NCBI RefSeq assembly: GCF_037095755.1
Contig: NZ_JBAWKJ010000001.1
Location: 2,049,001-2,113,000, forward strand
Reading direction: 5' to 3'
Source of the DNA: Sphingopyxis sp. CCNWLW2
Lineage (GTDB): Bacteria; Pseudomonadota; Alphaproteobacteria; Sphingomonadales; Sphingomonadaceae
DNA length: 64,000 nucleotides
This document shows, piece after piece, positions 16,597 through 25,101 of the stretch (position 1 is the stretch's first letter; the number at the start of each line of letters is the position of its first letter). Position numbers and translations under genes: made by a program. Under the pieces are notes generated by a model. It was not told the DNA's origin and did not search any database. It was given only the letters and a program-made list of their open reading frames with translations.

Positions 16597-17441
16597 CCCT
16601 CGAAACCCTCTCCACCGTTCGCAGCCATGGCGGCACGCAGGGCGTGTACAGGCATGCGAGCACGACCACCGGCACCGACATGACCTTTGCGGTGTTCGTT
16701 CCCGACCATGCGCCGGGGGCCAAGCTTCCGGTGCTCTGGTATTTGTCGGGGCTGACCTGCACCCACGCCAATGTGATGGAGAAGGGCGAATATCGCGCGG
16801 CGTGCGCCGAGCATGGCGTGATCTTCATCGCCCCCGACACGAGCCCGCGCGGCGATGGCGTTCCCGACGATCCCGATGCGGCGTGGGATTTCGGGCTGGG
16901 CGCGGGTTTCTATGTCGATGCGACCGAGGAGCCGTGGGCGAAGAATTATCGGATGCGCTCGTACATCGAGGATGAGCTGCCTTCGTTCGTCCTGCGCAAT
17001 TTTGCGAGCGCCGACCTGACGCGGCAGGCGATCACCGGCCATTCGATGGGCGGGCATGGTGCGCTGACCATCGGGCTACGCAATCAGGACCGCTTTCGTT
17101 CGGTGTCGGCCTTTTCGCCGATCGTCGCGCCATTGCAATGTCCGTGGGGCGAGAAGGCGCTCGGCAACTATCTCGGGAACAACCGCGAGGAGTGGCACGC
17201 CTATGACGCGTGCGCGCTGCTCGATCAGGGGCTGCGCGTGCCCGACCTGCTCGTCGATCAGGGTGACGCCGATAATTTCCTCGCGGAGCAGCTCAAGACC
17301 GAGTTGCTGGTCGCGGCGTGCGAGCGCGCGGGGCAGAAGGCCGAAATCCGGATGCAGCCGGGGTATGACCATAGCTATTATTTCATCTCGACCTTTCTGG
17401 CCGAGCATGTCGCGTGGCATGCGGAGCGGTTGAAGAGTTAA
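16593..17441 (+). CDS. fghA: S-formylglutathione hydrolase
   Basis: 282 aa, standard length for the FghA/esterase D family. The nucleophile is in ITGHSMGGHGALTIGL, the acid in DQGDADNFL and the histidine in PGYDHSYYFI. LWYLSGLTCTHANVMEKGE carries the oxyanion region. It releases formate and glutathione from S-formylglutathione, completing the pathway begun by adhC 2.3 kb upstream. The ATG overlaps the ybaK-like stop, so the gene order adhC-VOC-purU ... VOC-ybaK-fghA is one functional block. Confidence 0.96.
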   Translation: MTLETLSTVRSHGGTQGVYRHASTTTGTDMTFAVFVPDHAPGAKLPVLWYLSGLTCTHANVMEKGEYRAACAEHGVIFIAPDTSPRGDGVPDDPDAAWDFGLGAGFYVDATEEPWAKNYRMRSYIEDELPSFVLRNFASADLTRQAITGHSMGGHGALTIGLRNQDRFRSVSAFSPIVAPLQCPWGEKALGNYLGNNREEWHAYDACALLDQGLRVPDLLVDQGDADNFLAEQLKTELLVAACERAGQKAEIRMQPGYDHSYYFISTFLAEHVAWHAERLKS

Positions 17442-17446
17442 TTGCT

Positions 17447-17562
17447 CCCCTCCCGCTTGCGGGAGGGGTTGGGGGTGGGCCGGCAACGTTGAAGTTGCCC
17501 ACCCTGCTGAGACTAGCGAGCAAGCTCGCAAGTCTCGCTGCCCCTCCCGCAGGCGGGAGGGG
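17447..17562. repeat. paired inverted repeat (REP/MITE-like, family B)
   Basis: CCCCTCCCGC...GCGGGAGGGG hairpins at about 17447-17480 and 17540-17562 flank a spacer with its own short dyads (GCAACGTTGAAGTTGC; ACTAGCGAGCAAGCTCGCAAGT). It lies exactly between the convergent fghA and quinone oxidoreductase stops, where it could stop transcription in both directions. Confidence 0.75.
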
Positions 17563-17563
17563 T

Positions 17564-18550
17564 TTAGTTGTGCTCCGGGATCAGCAAGGTCGACCCCATC
17601 GTACGCCCCGCCTGCAAATCGGCGTGCGCGCGCGCAGCATCCTGCAATCCGTAGCGCTGCCCGACGGTGATCTGCACGGCACCCGAGGCGATCATCTCGA
17701 ACACGCGCGCGGCGCCCGCGGCGCGTTCGCCGGGAAGGTGGTAATAGTCGAACAGCGTCGGGCGGGTGACGAACTGCGATCCGTGCTGCGCCAGCACGCC
17801 GAGATTGACCCCGGTCACCGGGCCGCCGGCGTTGCCATAGCTGACGATCAGCCCGCGCCGTGCGGTGGCCTTCAGCGAGACCTCCCAAGTTGCCATGCCG
17901 ATGCCGTCGAAGGTGACGGGGACGCCTTGGCCGTCGGTGATTTCGCGGACATGCGCGGCGACGTCGTCGCTCTTGTACATCAGCACATGGTCGGCGCCGG
18001 CTTCGCGCGCAGTGTGCGCCTTGGCTTCGGTGCTGACGGTGCCGATGACGGTCGCGCCGATCGCCTTCAGCCACTGGACGAGGATCAGCCCGACGCCGCC
18101 CGCGGCGGCGTGGACGAGCACGGGCGAACCCGCTTGAACCTTCGCGCAGCGTTCGACGAGCATCTCCACCGTGCAGGCTTTCAGCAGCGCGGCGGCGGCG
18201 GTTTCGTCGTCGATGTCGGCGGGAAGCTTGAACAGCGACGCCGCGCCGACAATCCGCGCGCTGGCATAGGCGGTGCGCTCGGGGCCGAAGGTGGCAACGC
18301 GGTCGCCGGGCTGGAGGCCGTGGACGTCGGCGCCGACGGCGATGACTTCACCGGCGGATTCGACGCCGAGCCCGCTCGGCAGCGGCACGGGGTAGGTGCC
18401 GTCGCGGTGATAGGTGTCGAGATAGTTGAGTCCGACCGCGGTCTGGCGGAGCAGCACCTGGCCGGGGCCGGGGTCGCCGAGCGTTACCTCGCGCCAGTCG
18501 ATGACCTCGGGTCCGCCCTGGCTTTCGATAAAGGCTTCGATCGCTTGCAT
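17564..18550 (-). CDS. NADPH:quinone oxidoreductase (MDR superfamily)
   Basis: 328 aa from ATG 18550 (AGGAGAG six bases upstream). It is a zinc-free medium-chain reductase: the GLNYLDTYHRDGTYPVPLPS and GVESAGEV segments, the NADPH-binding VHAAAGGVGLILVQWLKAIG and the GNAGGPVTGV region match Qor. There are no zinc-binding cysteines. Qor enzymes reduce quinones by one electron using NADPH. The stop codon touches a palindromic repeat. It is separated from the helicase gene by 100 bases, so it may be read from its own promoter. Confidence 0.9.
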   Translation of the reverse strand: MQAIEAFIESQGGPEVIDWREVTLGDPGPGQVLLRQTAVGLNYLDTYHRDGTYPVPLPSGLGVESAGEVIAVGADVHGLQPGDRVATFGPERTAYASARIVGAASLFKLPADIDDETAAAALLKACTVEMLVERCAKVQAGSPVLVHAAAGGVGLILVQWLKAIGATVIGTVSTEAKAHTAREAGADHVLMYKSDDVAAHVREITDGQGVPVTFDGIGMATWEVSLKATARRGLIVSYGNAGGPVTGVNLGVLAQHGSQFVTRPTLFDYYHLPGERAAGAARVFEMIASGAVQITVGQRYGLQDAARAHADLQAGRTMGSTLLIPEHN

Positions 18551-18620
18551 GCGCCGCTCTCCTGCTGTCCGGTCCATCTGGTGGGCCGCGGCTGGGAGCG
18601 CAAGGGCGGTGCGACAAAAG

Positions 18621-18642
18621 CCCCTCCCCGTCGGGGGAGGGG
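18621..18642 (-). terminator. GC hairpin after the helicase gene
   Basis: A CCCCTCCCC/GGGGAGGGG stem with a four-base loop lies 9 bases beyond the helicase stop. On the minus strand it is followed by GCTTTT, as in an intrinsic terminator. It looks like a single arm of the family B repeat. Confidence 0.5.
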
Positions 18643-18650
18643 TTTATGGC

Positions 18651-20498
18651 CTACTTCGACGGACGGCGCGGGCTGCGCTGGCCGTAGGGCTTGGGCTTGT
18701 AGCGTTCGTTGCCGCCGGGACCGCCGGGGCCACGCGGGCCGCGCGGACCCGAACGATCGCCGAAACCGCGATCGCCGCCGGGCGCACGGCCGAGCGTGCT
18801 GCGGGGCGCGTTGTCGCGCGGACCCTTATCGCGGCGCGGCGGATAGGTCGGGCCGTCGGGCGCGGGCGTGATCGACACGCCGCTGTCGTCCTCGCCATCG
18901 GCGTTGGCGCTGCGTACCACCGCTTCGGCGAAGCGATCGGCTATGCCACGCGGGATGTTGAACATCGTTTCCTTGGGACCGATGCGGATCGCGCCGATCT
19001 CGTTCTTGCTCACATGGCCACGGCGGCAGAGCAAAGGCAGGATCCAGCGCGGGTCGGCATTCTGGTGGCGGCCGATATTGAGGCGGAACCAGACGCTGTC
19101 CTCGAAGCCCTCGCGGTGGTCGCCACCACGCTCCGGACGTTCGAAACGTTCGCCGCGCTCGGGGCGGCCGGCACCGTCGCGGCCGCGCGGGCTGTTGTCG
19201 AGCAGATCCTCGGGCGGCGGCATCAGCGCGCGGTGCGCCTGGACGAGCGAGGCAGCGATGTCTTCGGGCGTGCGCTCGGCCATCAGGCGCTGCGCGAGTT
19301 CCAGATCTTCGGGCTCATGTTCGACGGGCGTGAGCAATTTTTCCATCAACCGTTCCTGATCGCGCTTGCGCACGTCGGCGGCGGTCGGGGCGTCCATCCA
19401 TTCGGCGTTGATGCGCGCACCGCGCAGCATGCCGTCGACGCGGCGGCGCCGCGGATAGGGGACGATGATGACCGCGGTGCCCTTTTTGCCCGCGCGGCCG
19501 GTGCGGCCCGAACGGTGCTGGAGTGCTTCGGCGTCGCGCGGGATTTCGACGTGGATGACGAGGCTGAGCGTCGGAAGGTCGATGCCGCGCGCGGCGACGT
19601 CGGTCGCGACGCAAACCTTGGCGCGGCGATCGCGCAGCGCCTGCAATGCGGCGTTGCGCTCATTCTGGCTATGCTCGCCCGACAGCGCGACCGCGGCAAA
19701 ACCGCGCTCGACGAGGCTGGCGTGGAGGCGGCGCACATTGTCGCGCGTCGCGCAGAACAGCATTGCGGTTTCGGCGTCGTGCAGGCGGAGCAGGTTGACG
19801 ACCGCGCCTTCGATGTCGGCGGGGGCGACGGTTACCGCCTGATAGGCGATGTCGCCATGGCCGCGGTCTTCGCCGACGGTCGAGATGCGCAAGGCATCCT
19901 GCTGGTAACGCTTGGCGAGCTGGACGATCGGCTTGGGGAGTGTCGCCGAGAACAAAAGCGTGCGGCGCGCCGCGGGGGTGCCGTCGAGGATTTCCTCAAG
20001 GTCGTCGCGAAAGCCCATGTCGAGCATTTCGTCGGCTTCGTCGAGGACGGCGACGCGGAGCGCGGTGAGGTCGAGCGCGCCGCGTTCGAGGTGATCGCGC
20101 AGGCGGCCCGGGGTGCCGACGACGATCTGCACGCCCTGACCGAGCGCACGGCGTTCCTTGCTGGCGTCCATGCCGCCGACGCAGGTCGCGATGCGCGCGC
20201 CGGCCTTGGCGTAGAGCCAGCCGAGTTCGCGGCTGACCTGCAGCGCGAGTTCGCGCGTCGGTGCGACGATCAGCGCGAGCGGCGAGGTTGCGAAGGGCAG
20301 GCGGCCGTCCTCGATCAGCTCGTCGGCCATCGCGAGGCCGAAGGCGACGGTCTTGCCCGAGCCGGTCTGGGCGGAGACGAGCAGGTCGCGGCCCTTGGCT
20401 TCGTCTTCGGTGACTTGCGTCTGGACGGGGGTGAGCGCTTCATAGCCGCGCGCGACAAGGGCGTCCGAAAGGACGGGGGAAAGATTCTCGAAAGGCAT
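18651..20498 (-). CDS. DEAD-box RNA helicase with DbpA-type RNA-binding domain
   Basis: 615 aa. The codon at 20525 is GTG; ATG 20498 is preferred. Helicase core about 1-370: Q motif (YEALTPVQTQV), motif I AQTGSGKT, motif II DEAD (VLDEADEMLDMGF), motif III SAT, motif VI HRSGRTGRAGKKG. Residues about 455-540 resemble the DbpA C-terminal domain (WFRLNIGRHQNADPRWILPLLCRRG), and the last about 70 residues are rich in Gly, Arg and Pro, typical of cold-adapted or ribosome assembly helicases. DbpA acts on 23S rRNA; ribosome biogenesis is therefore likely. A short gap separates it from the upstream oxidoreductase gene. Confidence 0.92.
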   Translation of the reverse strand: MPFENLSPVLSDALVARGYEALTPVQTQVTEDEAKGRDLLVSAQTGSGKTVAFGLAMADELIEDGRLPFATSPLALIVAPTRELALQVSRELGWLYAKAGARIATCVGGMDASKERRALGQGVQIVVGTPGRLRDHLERGALDLTALRVAVLDEADEMLDMGFRDDLEEILDGTPAARRTLLFSATLPKPIVQLAKRYQQDALRISTVGEDRGHGDIAYQAVTVAPADIEGAVVNLLRLHDAETAMLFCATRDNVRRLHASLVERGFAAVALSGEHSQNERNAALQALRDRRAKVCVATDVAARGIDLPTLSLVIHVEIPRDAEALQHRSGRTGRAGKKGTAVIIVPYPRRRRVDGMLRGARINAEWMDAPTAADVRKRDQERLMEKLLTPVEHEPEDLELAQRLMAERTPEDIAASLVQAHRALMPPPEDLLDNSPRGRDGAGRPERGERFERPERGGDHREGFEDSVWFRLNIGRHQNADPRWILPLLCRRGHVSKNEIGAIRIGPKETMFNIPRGIADRFAEAVVRSANADGEDDSGVSITPAPDGPTYPPRRDKGPRDNAPRSTLGRAPGGDRGFGDRSGPRGPRGPGGPGGNERYKPKPYGQRSPRRPSK

Positions 20499-20565
20499 TT
20501 TTATCTCAATAATATGGGCGGTCACCGGTGCGGTGACGGGCCGACGGAAAAGGGGCTCAATGGGC

Positions 20566-21744
20566 TTAAATCACCTGTCCGGCAGCGTGTCCGCTAGCCC
20601 AGGCCCATTGAAAATTATAGCCGCCTAACCACCCTGTGACATCTACGGCTTCGCCGACCGCATAGAGGTTCGGGACGGTTTTGGCCATCATTGTTTGCGA
20701 GGATAGGTTTGCAGTCGAGATTCCGCCGACGGTGACCTCGGCTTTGGCGAAGCCTTCGGTGCCGTTGGGACGGAAAATCCAGCCCGCGAGCCGCGCCCCT
20801 GCATCGGCGAGCTTGCGGTCGGTCTGGGCGCCGAGTTCGCCGGGAAGCGCGAGGCGTTCGGCGAGGGTTTCAGCGAGTCGGTCGGGAAGCATGGCGCCCA
20901 AGGCGGCGCGCATGGTGGTGCGGGGGCGGGTGCGTTTGGCTTCGAGCAGCCAGCCTTGCGGCGCTTCGGGCAGGAGGTCGATCGTCACGGGTTCGCCGTG
21001 GCGCCAATAGCTGCTGACCTGAAGAATCGCGGGCCCCGACAGGCCGCGGTGGGTGAAGAGAGCTGCTTCGCGGAACGCAGCCTTGCCCGCGCGCGCTTCG
21101 ACCGGGGCGGCGATTCCCGACAGCTCGCGGAACAGGACATCGTCGCCGCCTAGTGTCAGCGGGACGAGTGCGGGGCGCGGTTCGACCACCTTCAATCCGA
21201 ACTGGCGCGCGAGATCATAGGCGAAGCCCGTCGCGCCCATCTTGGGGATCGACGGGCCACCGGTCGCGATGACGAGTGCCGGGGCGGTGAAGGTCTGGTC
21301 GCCGAAGCGGACGGCGAACTTGCCGTCTGCGTGCGTCACGTCGCTCACCGGCTGGCCGGTGCGGACATCGACACCGACTTTCGCCGCTTCTTCGAGCAGC
21401 ATAGCGACGATCTGTTTCGCCGACCCGTCGCAGAAGAGCTGGCCGAGCGTTTTCTCGTGATAGGCGATGCCGTGGCGCTCGACGAGCGCGATGAAATCGG
21501 CGGGGGTGTAGCGCGCGAGCGCCGATTTGGCGAAATGCGGGTTCGCCGAGAGGAAGCGGTCGGGCGCGCTATTCACATTGGTGAAGTTGCAGCGTCCGCC
21601 GCCCGAGATCAGGATCTTCTTGCCCACCGCGTCGGCATGGTCGAGCAGCAGCACGCGGCGGCCGCGTGCGCCCGCGACCGCGGCGCACATCAGCCCGGCC
21701 GCGCCGGCACCCAGCACGATGGCGTCAAATTCGGTTGCGGACAT
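20566..21744 (-). CDS. BaiN/YhiN-like NAD(P)/FAD-dependent oxidoreductase (HI0933 family)
   Basis: 392 aa. N-terminal FAD-binding GAGAAGLMCAAVAGARG (about 12-28) followed by GKKILISGGGRCNFTNV, the HI0933 signature; the C-terminus YAVGEAVDVTGWLGGYNFQW is the other conserved block. The E. coli relative is YhiN; BaiN in clostridia acts on bile acids, but most members have unknown substrates. It is the third gene of a compact operon (gre-like, 59-aa protein, this gene), with six bases from the small gene. FAD-dependent redox role is sure; substrate unknown. Confidence 0.88.
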   Translation of the reverse strand: MSATEFDAIVLGAGAAGLMCAAVAGARGRRVLLLDHADAVGKKILISGGGRCNFTNVNSAPDRFLSANPHFAKSALARYTPADFIALVERHGIAYHEKTLGQLFCDGSAKQIVAMLLEEAAKVGVDVRTGQPVSDVTHADGKFAVRFGDQTFTAPALVIATGGPSIPKMGATGFAYDLARQFGLKVVEPRPALVPLTLGGDDVLFRELSGIAAPVEARAGKAAFREAALFTHRGLSGPAILQVSSYWRHGEPVTIDLLPEAPQGWLLEAKRTRPRTTMRAALGAMLPDRLAETLAERLALPGELGAQTDRKLADAGARLAGWIFRPNGTEGFAKAEVTVGGISTANLSSQTMMAKTVPNLYAVGEAVDVTGWLGGYNFQWAWASGHAAGQVI

Positions 21745-21750
21745 GGTGGC

Positions 21751-21930
21751 TCAGTGCAGCTTTGCGATCGAAAGGCTGTCGGCCTTGGCGCGGATTTTCA
21801 CCGATTCCTCGCTGCGCGTCAGCGCTTTCGCGATCGACTTCAGCGGCATGCCTTTTTTGGCGAGCGTGTGGAGCTTGTCGATCTCGGCCGGGGTCCACGG
21901 CTGTTTGTGGCGTTCGAACTTGTCTTTCAT
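21751..21930 (-). CDS. 59-aa Myb/SANT-like helix-turn-helix small protein
   Basis: A short gene of 59 codons. The reading begins MKDKFERHKQPWTPAEIDKL and continues with a second block (MPLKSIAKALTRSEESVKIR), i.e. a tryptophan-anchored Myb/SANT-like helix pair followed by a turn and a recognition-like helix. Its ATG overlaps the stop of the gre-like gene (ATGA), and six bases separate it from the oxidoreductase gene, so it is coupled to both. It is basic and could bind DNA or RNA. No function can be assigned; conservation of the reading frame and position would be the test. Confidence 0.75.
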   Translation of the reverse strand: MKDKFERHKQPWTPAEIDKLHTLAKKGMPLKSIAKALTRSEESVKIRAKADSLSIAKLH

Positions 21931-22403
21931 GCCTGCGTCTCCGGGTCGGCTTCGACGGCGAGGATCGCGATCGCATCCTCGCGGTCCTGATATTCGACGC
22001 TTTCGCCAGCCTCGGCGCCCATCAGCGCGCGAGCGAGCGGGGCGGAAAAGGCGATGTGGCCCCGCGCCGGGTCGGCTTCGTCGCCGCCGACGATCGTGAT
22101 CGTCTTTTCGGCCTTGTTCAGCCGGTACGTCACGCGGCTGCCGATGCCGACACTGCCGTCCGCGGGCGGTGCCTGCACCTCGGCAGTCGATTGCCGCGTG
22201 TGGAAATAGCGCAGGCGGCGCTGCAATTTCTTGCGCGCGTCCTCGTCGGCGGTGTCCGCGATCTCGCCCTCAAGCCGCGCGACCTCCTCGCCGAGCAGGC
22301 GCAGCCCGCGCGGAGTCACCAGGTTCGGGCCGACCGCGATGGGCAGCTCATATTCGGGTTCCTTATGCTCGTCGTCGCTCTCGCGGCGAAAGGCTACGCT
22401 CAT
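21927..22403 (-). CDS. GreA/GreB family transcription elongation factor
   Basis: 158 aa from ATG 22403; an upstream in-frame extension looks non-coding. An N-terminal coiled-coil-like stretch (LLGEEVARLEGEIADTADED, about 37-56) is followed by the Gre C-terminal FKBP-like domain (VGIGSRVTYRLNKAEKTITI, GHIAFSAPLARALMGAEAGE). Gre factors rescue backtracked RNA polymerase by stimulating transcript cleavage. This is shorter and more divergent at the N-terminus than GreA, so it may be a Gre-like or Rnk-like polymerase-channel protein. Its stop overlaps the next ATG. Confidence 0.8.
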   Translation of the reverse strand: MSVAFRRESDDEHKEPEYELPIAVGPNLVTPRGLRLLGEEVARLEGEIADTADEDARKKLQRRLRYFHTRQSTAEVQAPPADGSVGIGSRVTYRLNKAEKTITIVGGDEADPARGHIAFSAPLARALMGAEAGESVEYQDREDAIAILAVEADPETQA

Positions 22404-22528
22404 GGTCGGGCTTTCGGTTTCGGGGGAGAAATTGCCCTCTGGACGCCGAAGGTGGCGACAAGATGGCAGACCGCTGGACAGCGTCGGCGATCGTGTGTTA
22501 TGCAAGCAATACACGAAGGAGATTTACA

Positions 22529-23281
22529 ATGCGGAACTGGATGATGGCGATTTTGCCGCTGGCGCTCGTCACGGGCTGCAACGCCTCGGCGCCCAGCGAC
22601 GAGAAGCAGGCCGAGCGTAGCGGGCCGCCGGCCAGCGCCGGGCCGATCACGACGCAGAGCTATGCGCTGACCGGATTCAGCCGCGTTGAAGTCGCGGGCC
22701 CCGACGATGTCACCATTCGCGAGGGCGACGCTTTCTCGATCATCGCGCGGGGCCGCAAGGAGGCGCTCGACCGGCTCGAGATCAAGCTCGACGGTCCCGA
22801 TTTGAAGATCGGCCGCAAGCGCGAGGGCTTCAGCTTTTCGAGCCGCGACGAGGATGACGTCGATATCGCGATTACCATGCCCCGGCTGACCGCCGCGCGC
22901 GTGACCGGGTCGGGATCGATCGACGCCGACAATGTCGACGGCGATGCCGTCGAAGCCGTGGTCACCGGATCGGGCGACCTCAAGGTGGCGAAGCTGACCG
23001 GCAAACGCGCCGATATCACCGTGTCGGGTTCGGGTGATATCGAGATTGGCGGCGGCACGATCGGATCGGGCGAGCTCAGCGTCACCGGATCTGGCGACAT
23101 CGACGCCGACGGGCTGGTCGCGACGACGCTCGAGGTATCGGTCACCGGATCGGGCAATGTCGACGCGCAGGCGACGGGCACGGCCGATATTCGCATCCTC
23201 GGGTCGGGCGATGTGACGCTGGCCGGCGGCGCGACCTGTTCGACGCGGCAGATGGGTTCGGGCACCGCGACCTGCGAATGA
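22529..23281 (+). CDS. GIN-domain (DUF2807) lipoprotein, copy 1
   Basis: 250 aa, start set by AGGAG seven bases before ATG 22529. MRNWMMAILPLALVTGC is a lipoprotein signal with the cysteine at 17. The rest is a right-handed beta-helix-like GIN/auto-transporter adhesin head domain made of repeats on the pattern V-T/S-G-S-G-x-(I/V/L)-x-x-x (six to seven copies, about residues 130-240), ending with a Cys-x13-Cys-like tail (CSTRQMGSGTATC). Such domains occur in outer-surface proteins of unknown function. A second GIN protein follows 43 bases downstream; both tails contain a GSG-T/S-x-TC motif, so they probably arose by duplication. Confidence 0.85.
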   Translation: MRNWMMAILPLALVTGCNASAPSDEKQAERSGPPASAGPITTQSYALTGFSRVEVAGPDDVTIREGDAFSIIARGRKEALDRLEIKLDGPDLKIGRKREGFSFSSRDEDDVDIAITMPRLTAARVTGSGSIDADNVDGDAVEAVVTGSGDLKVAKLTGKRADITVSGSGDIEIGGGTIGSGELSVTGSGDIDADGLVATTLEVSVTGSGNVDAQATGTADIRILGSGDVTLAGGATCSTRQMGSGTATCE

Positions 23282-23324
23282 TGCGATGCTGGTGCCGCCC
23301 GCCCGGACGGGGTAAGGCGGCACC

Positions 23325-24035
23325 ATGACGCTTGCCTCAAGATGCGCCGCGATCGCGGCCGCCGCCCTGCTTGCCGCCGGCCCTGCATGGGCCGCCGAAA
23401 AGCGTTATGGCCTCACCAGTTTCGAGATGATCGACGTCAGCGCCGATGTGACGGTCGAGGTGGTGACGCGGGCACCGGTGAGCGCTGTGGCGACCGGGCC
23501 GCAGGACGCGCTCGACCGCCTGAGCGTCGAAGCGCGCGACGGCAAGCTGGTGATCAGCGAACGCCAGTTCGCGGGCGACGAAAAGCGCCGCGCGCCGCGC
23601 GGGCCGGTGACGGTTCGCGTTAACGCCGCGAACTTGCGCGCGGCGACGCTTTCGGGTGCGGGATCGCTCCAGATCGACAGGCTTAAAGGGCAGCGCGCGA
23701 TGGTCGCACTGCGCGGGCCCGGACGACTGGTGGTCGGCCAGATCAGTGCCGACCGGTTGCAGGTCGCGATGATCGGAAACGGCACGATGACCCTTGGCGG
23801 CGCGACAAAGAATGCGCAGATGACGCTGTCGGGAGCGGGCGCGGTCGATGCGGGGGCGCTGTCGGTCGACGAACTGATCAGCGACAGCGAGGGCGCCGGC
23901 GATCACATCCTGCGCGCGGTCAAGAGCGCCGCGATCACCGCGCGCGGGATCGGCAAGACCGTCGTACTCGGCAAGCCGGTCTGTACGGTGCGCAATATCG
24001 GCAGCGGCTCGGTGACGTGCGGGTCGGGGAAGTAA
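23325..24035 (+). CDS. GIN-domain (DUF2807) secreted protein, copy 2
   Basis: 236 aa. A Sec signal peptide (CAAIAAAALLAAGPAWA then AEKR) replaces the lipobox of copy 1. The mature part has the same FEMIDVSADVTVEV start and repeating GAGS-x-x-x-x-x-L, GNGTMTLGG and SGAGAVDAGAL turns, but the repeats are less regular. It ends CTVRNIGSGSVTCGSG, like copy 1. Probably periplasmic or surface-associated and co-transcribed with copy 1. Function unknown. Confidence 0.82.
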   Translation: MTLASRCAAIAAAALLAAGPAWAAEKRYGLTSFEMIDVSADVTVEVVTRAPVSAVATGPQDALDRLSVEARDGKLVISERQFAGDEKRRAPRGPVTVRVNAANLRAATLSGAGSLQIDRLKGQRAMVALRGPGRLVVGQISADRLQVAMIGNGTMTLGGATKNAQMTLSGAGAVDAGALSVDELISDSEGAGDHILRAVKSAAITARGIGKTVVLGKPVCTVRNIGSGSVTCGSGK

Positions 24036-24074
24036 CAGTCGGTAGCGACCGAAAGTGGTCGCTCCACTTCTTAC

Positions 24075-24150
24075 TTCGTCATCCCCGCGAAAGCGGGGAC
24101 CCAGCGAGCCGCCGTCGCAACTGGGTTCCCGCTTTCGCGGGAATGACGAA
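24075..24150. repeat. paired inverted repeat (REP/MITE-like, family A)
   Basis: Arms 24075-24104 and 24121-24150 are 30 bases each and reverse-complementary except for two positions, with a 16-base spacer. The core hairpin CCCGCGAAAGCGGG is a variant of the family A core. It lies between the convergent GIN protein and SDR genes. Confidence 0.85.
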
Positions 24151-24188
24151 GGTGGGATTGTCCACTGCCGACGCCAATGCCGATTAAC

Positions 24189-24992
24189 TCAATGCCCCGC
24201 CGCGCCCAGCCCGTCGATCTTTTTCGACTGGCGGACGATCAGCCCGGGGAACCAGCGCGCGAGGCGTGACAGGCGCTTCGCCATCTTGCCGACCGTCGTG
24301 TGGACGCTCGTTCCATGCACCGCTTCCCACGCCGCCTCGGCGACGCGTTCGACGGGGACGATTTCGAAGCCGCTGGCGGACAGGCGGGTGCGCGCGGGTT
24401 CGTTGCTGTCGGCGCTGACCTGGTCGAGCAGGGGGGTGTCGATGAAGCCCGGCATCAGCGACCGCACCTTGATGCCATGTTTGGCGAATTCGATTTCGAG
24501 CGCTTCGGTGAGGCCGCGCACCGCGAACTTGGTCGCCGAATAGATCGCGAGGCCCGCGACGCCATAGAATCCCGACGCCGACCCGGTGTTGAGGATCGTC
24601 GATCCCGGGGTCGCGCGGAGCAGCGGCAGCGCCATATAGATGCCGTTGACGACGCCGCCGAAATTGATCGAGATCAATCGGTCGGCCTCGGCCGGCGGCA
24701 TATCGGCGAACTGCCCGCCCGTGCCGATGCCGGCGTTGTTGAAGAGGACGTCGAGGCGGCCGCCGCTCTGCGCGGCGAAAGCGTCGAGCGCGGCCTGCCA
24801 CTGGTCGCGATCGCGGACGTCCATCACATGGCGCGACGACGCGCCTTCGGGAAGCAGCGCGGCGGTTTCATCGATCCCGGCGCGGTTGACGTCGGCGATG
24901 CCGACGAACCAGCCCTGTCCGGCGAAATGGCGCGCGACCGCACGGCCGATCCCCGATCCGCCGCCGGTGATGAAAATCGCCTTTCGTGCCAT
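24189..24992 (-). CDS. SDR family oxidoreductase
   Basis: 267 aa. Classical short-chain dehydrogenase: TGGGSGIGRAVARHFAGQG (NAD(P) motif, about 9-27), NNAGIG, catalytic Ser in NTGSASGF, YSATK (Tyr/Lys), and the PGFIDTPL loop. The last about 60 residues are longer and basic. The substrate is not determined, but the upstream TTGACG-N4-CGTCAA operator resembles those before fatty acid or branched-chain acyl-CoA catabolic genes, so a lipid-related alcohol or hydroxyacyl substrate is possible. Confidence 0.88.
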   Translation of the reverse strand: MARKAIFITGGGSGIGRAVARHFAGQGWFVGIADVNRAGIDETAALLPEGASSRHVMDVRDRDQWQAALDAFAAQSGGRLDVLFNNAGIGTGGQFADMPPAEADRLISINFGGVVNGIYMALPLLRATPGSTILNTGSASGFYGVAGLAIYSATKFAVRGLTEALEIEFAKHGIKVRSLMPGFIDTPLLDQVSADSNEPARTRLSASGFEIVPVERVAEAAWEAVHGTSVHTTVGKMAKRLSRLARWFPGLIVRQSKKIDGLGAAGH

Positions 24993-25034
24993 GGGTCCCT
25001 CCTTACATTGATGTCAGCGCGACAAGATGCGAAG

Positions 25035-25050
25035 TTGACGTTTCCGTCAA
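25035..25050 (-). promoter_or_regulatory. palindromic operator upstream of the SDR gene
   Basis: TTGACGTTTCCGTCAA is an inverted repeat (TTGACG-N4-CGTCAA) 42 bases before the SDR start. A near copy sits upstream of the crotonase gene at 40340-40355. The pattern resembles LiuR/FadR-type operators of acyl-CoA catabolism in proteobacteria; the regulator is not in the window. Confidence 0.5.
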
Positions 25051-25101
25051 GCGGCAATCGCGGCTTGGCAAGGCGAAGCACGGCTCGCTAAGAGGGCGGC
25101 G

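Noticed and set aside
18426..20597. 723-codon open frame on the plus strand over the DEAD-box helicase
   Set aside because: Shadow of the helicase gene; no coherent domains.
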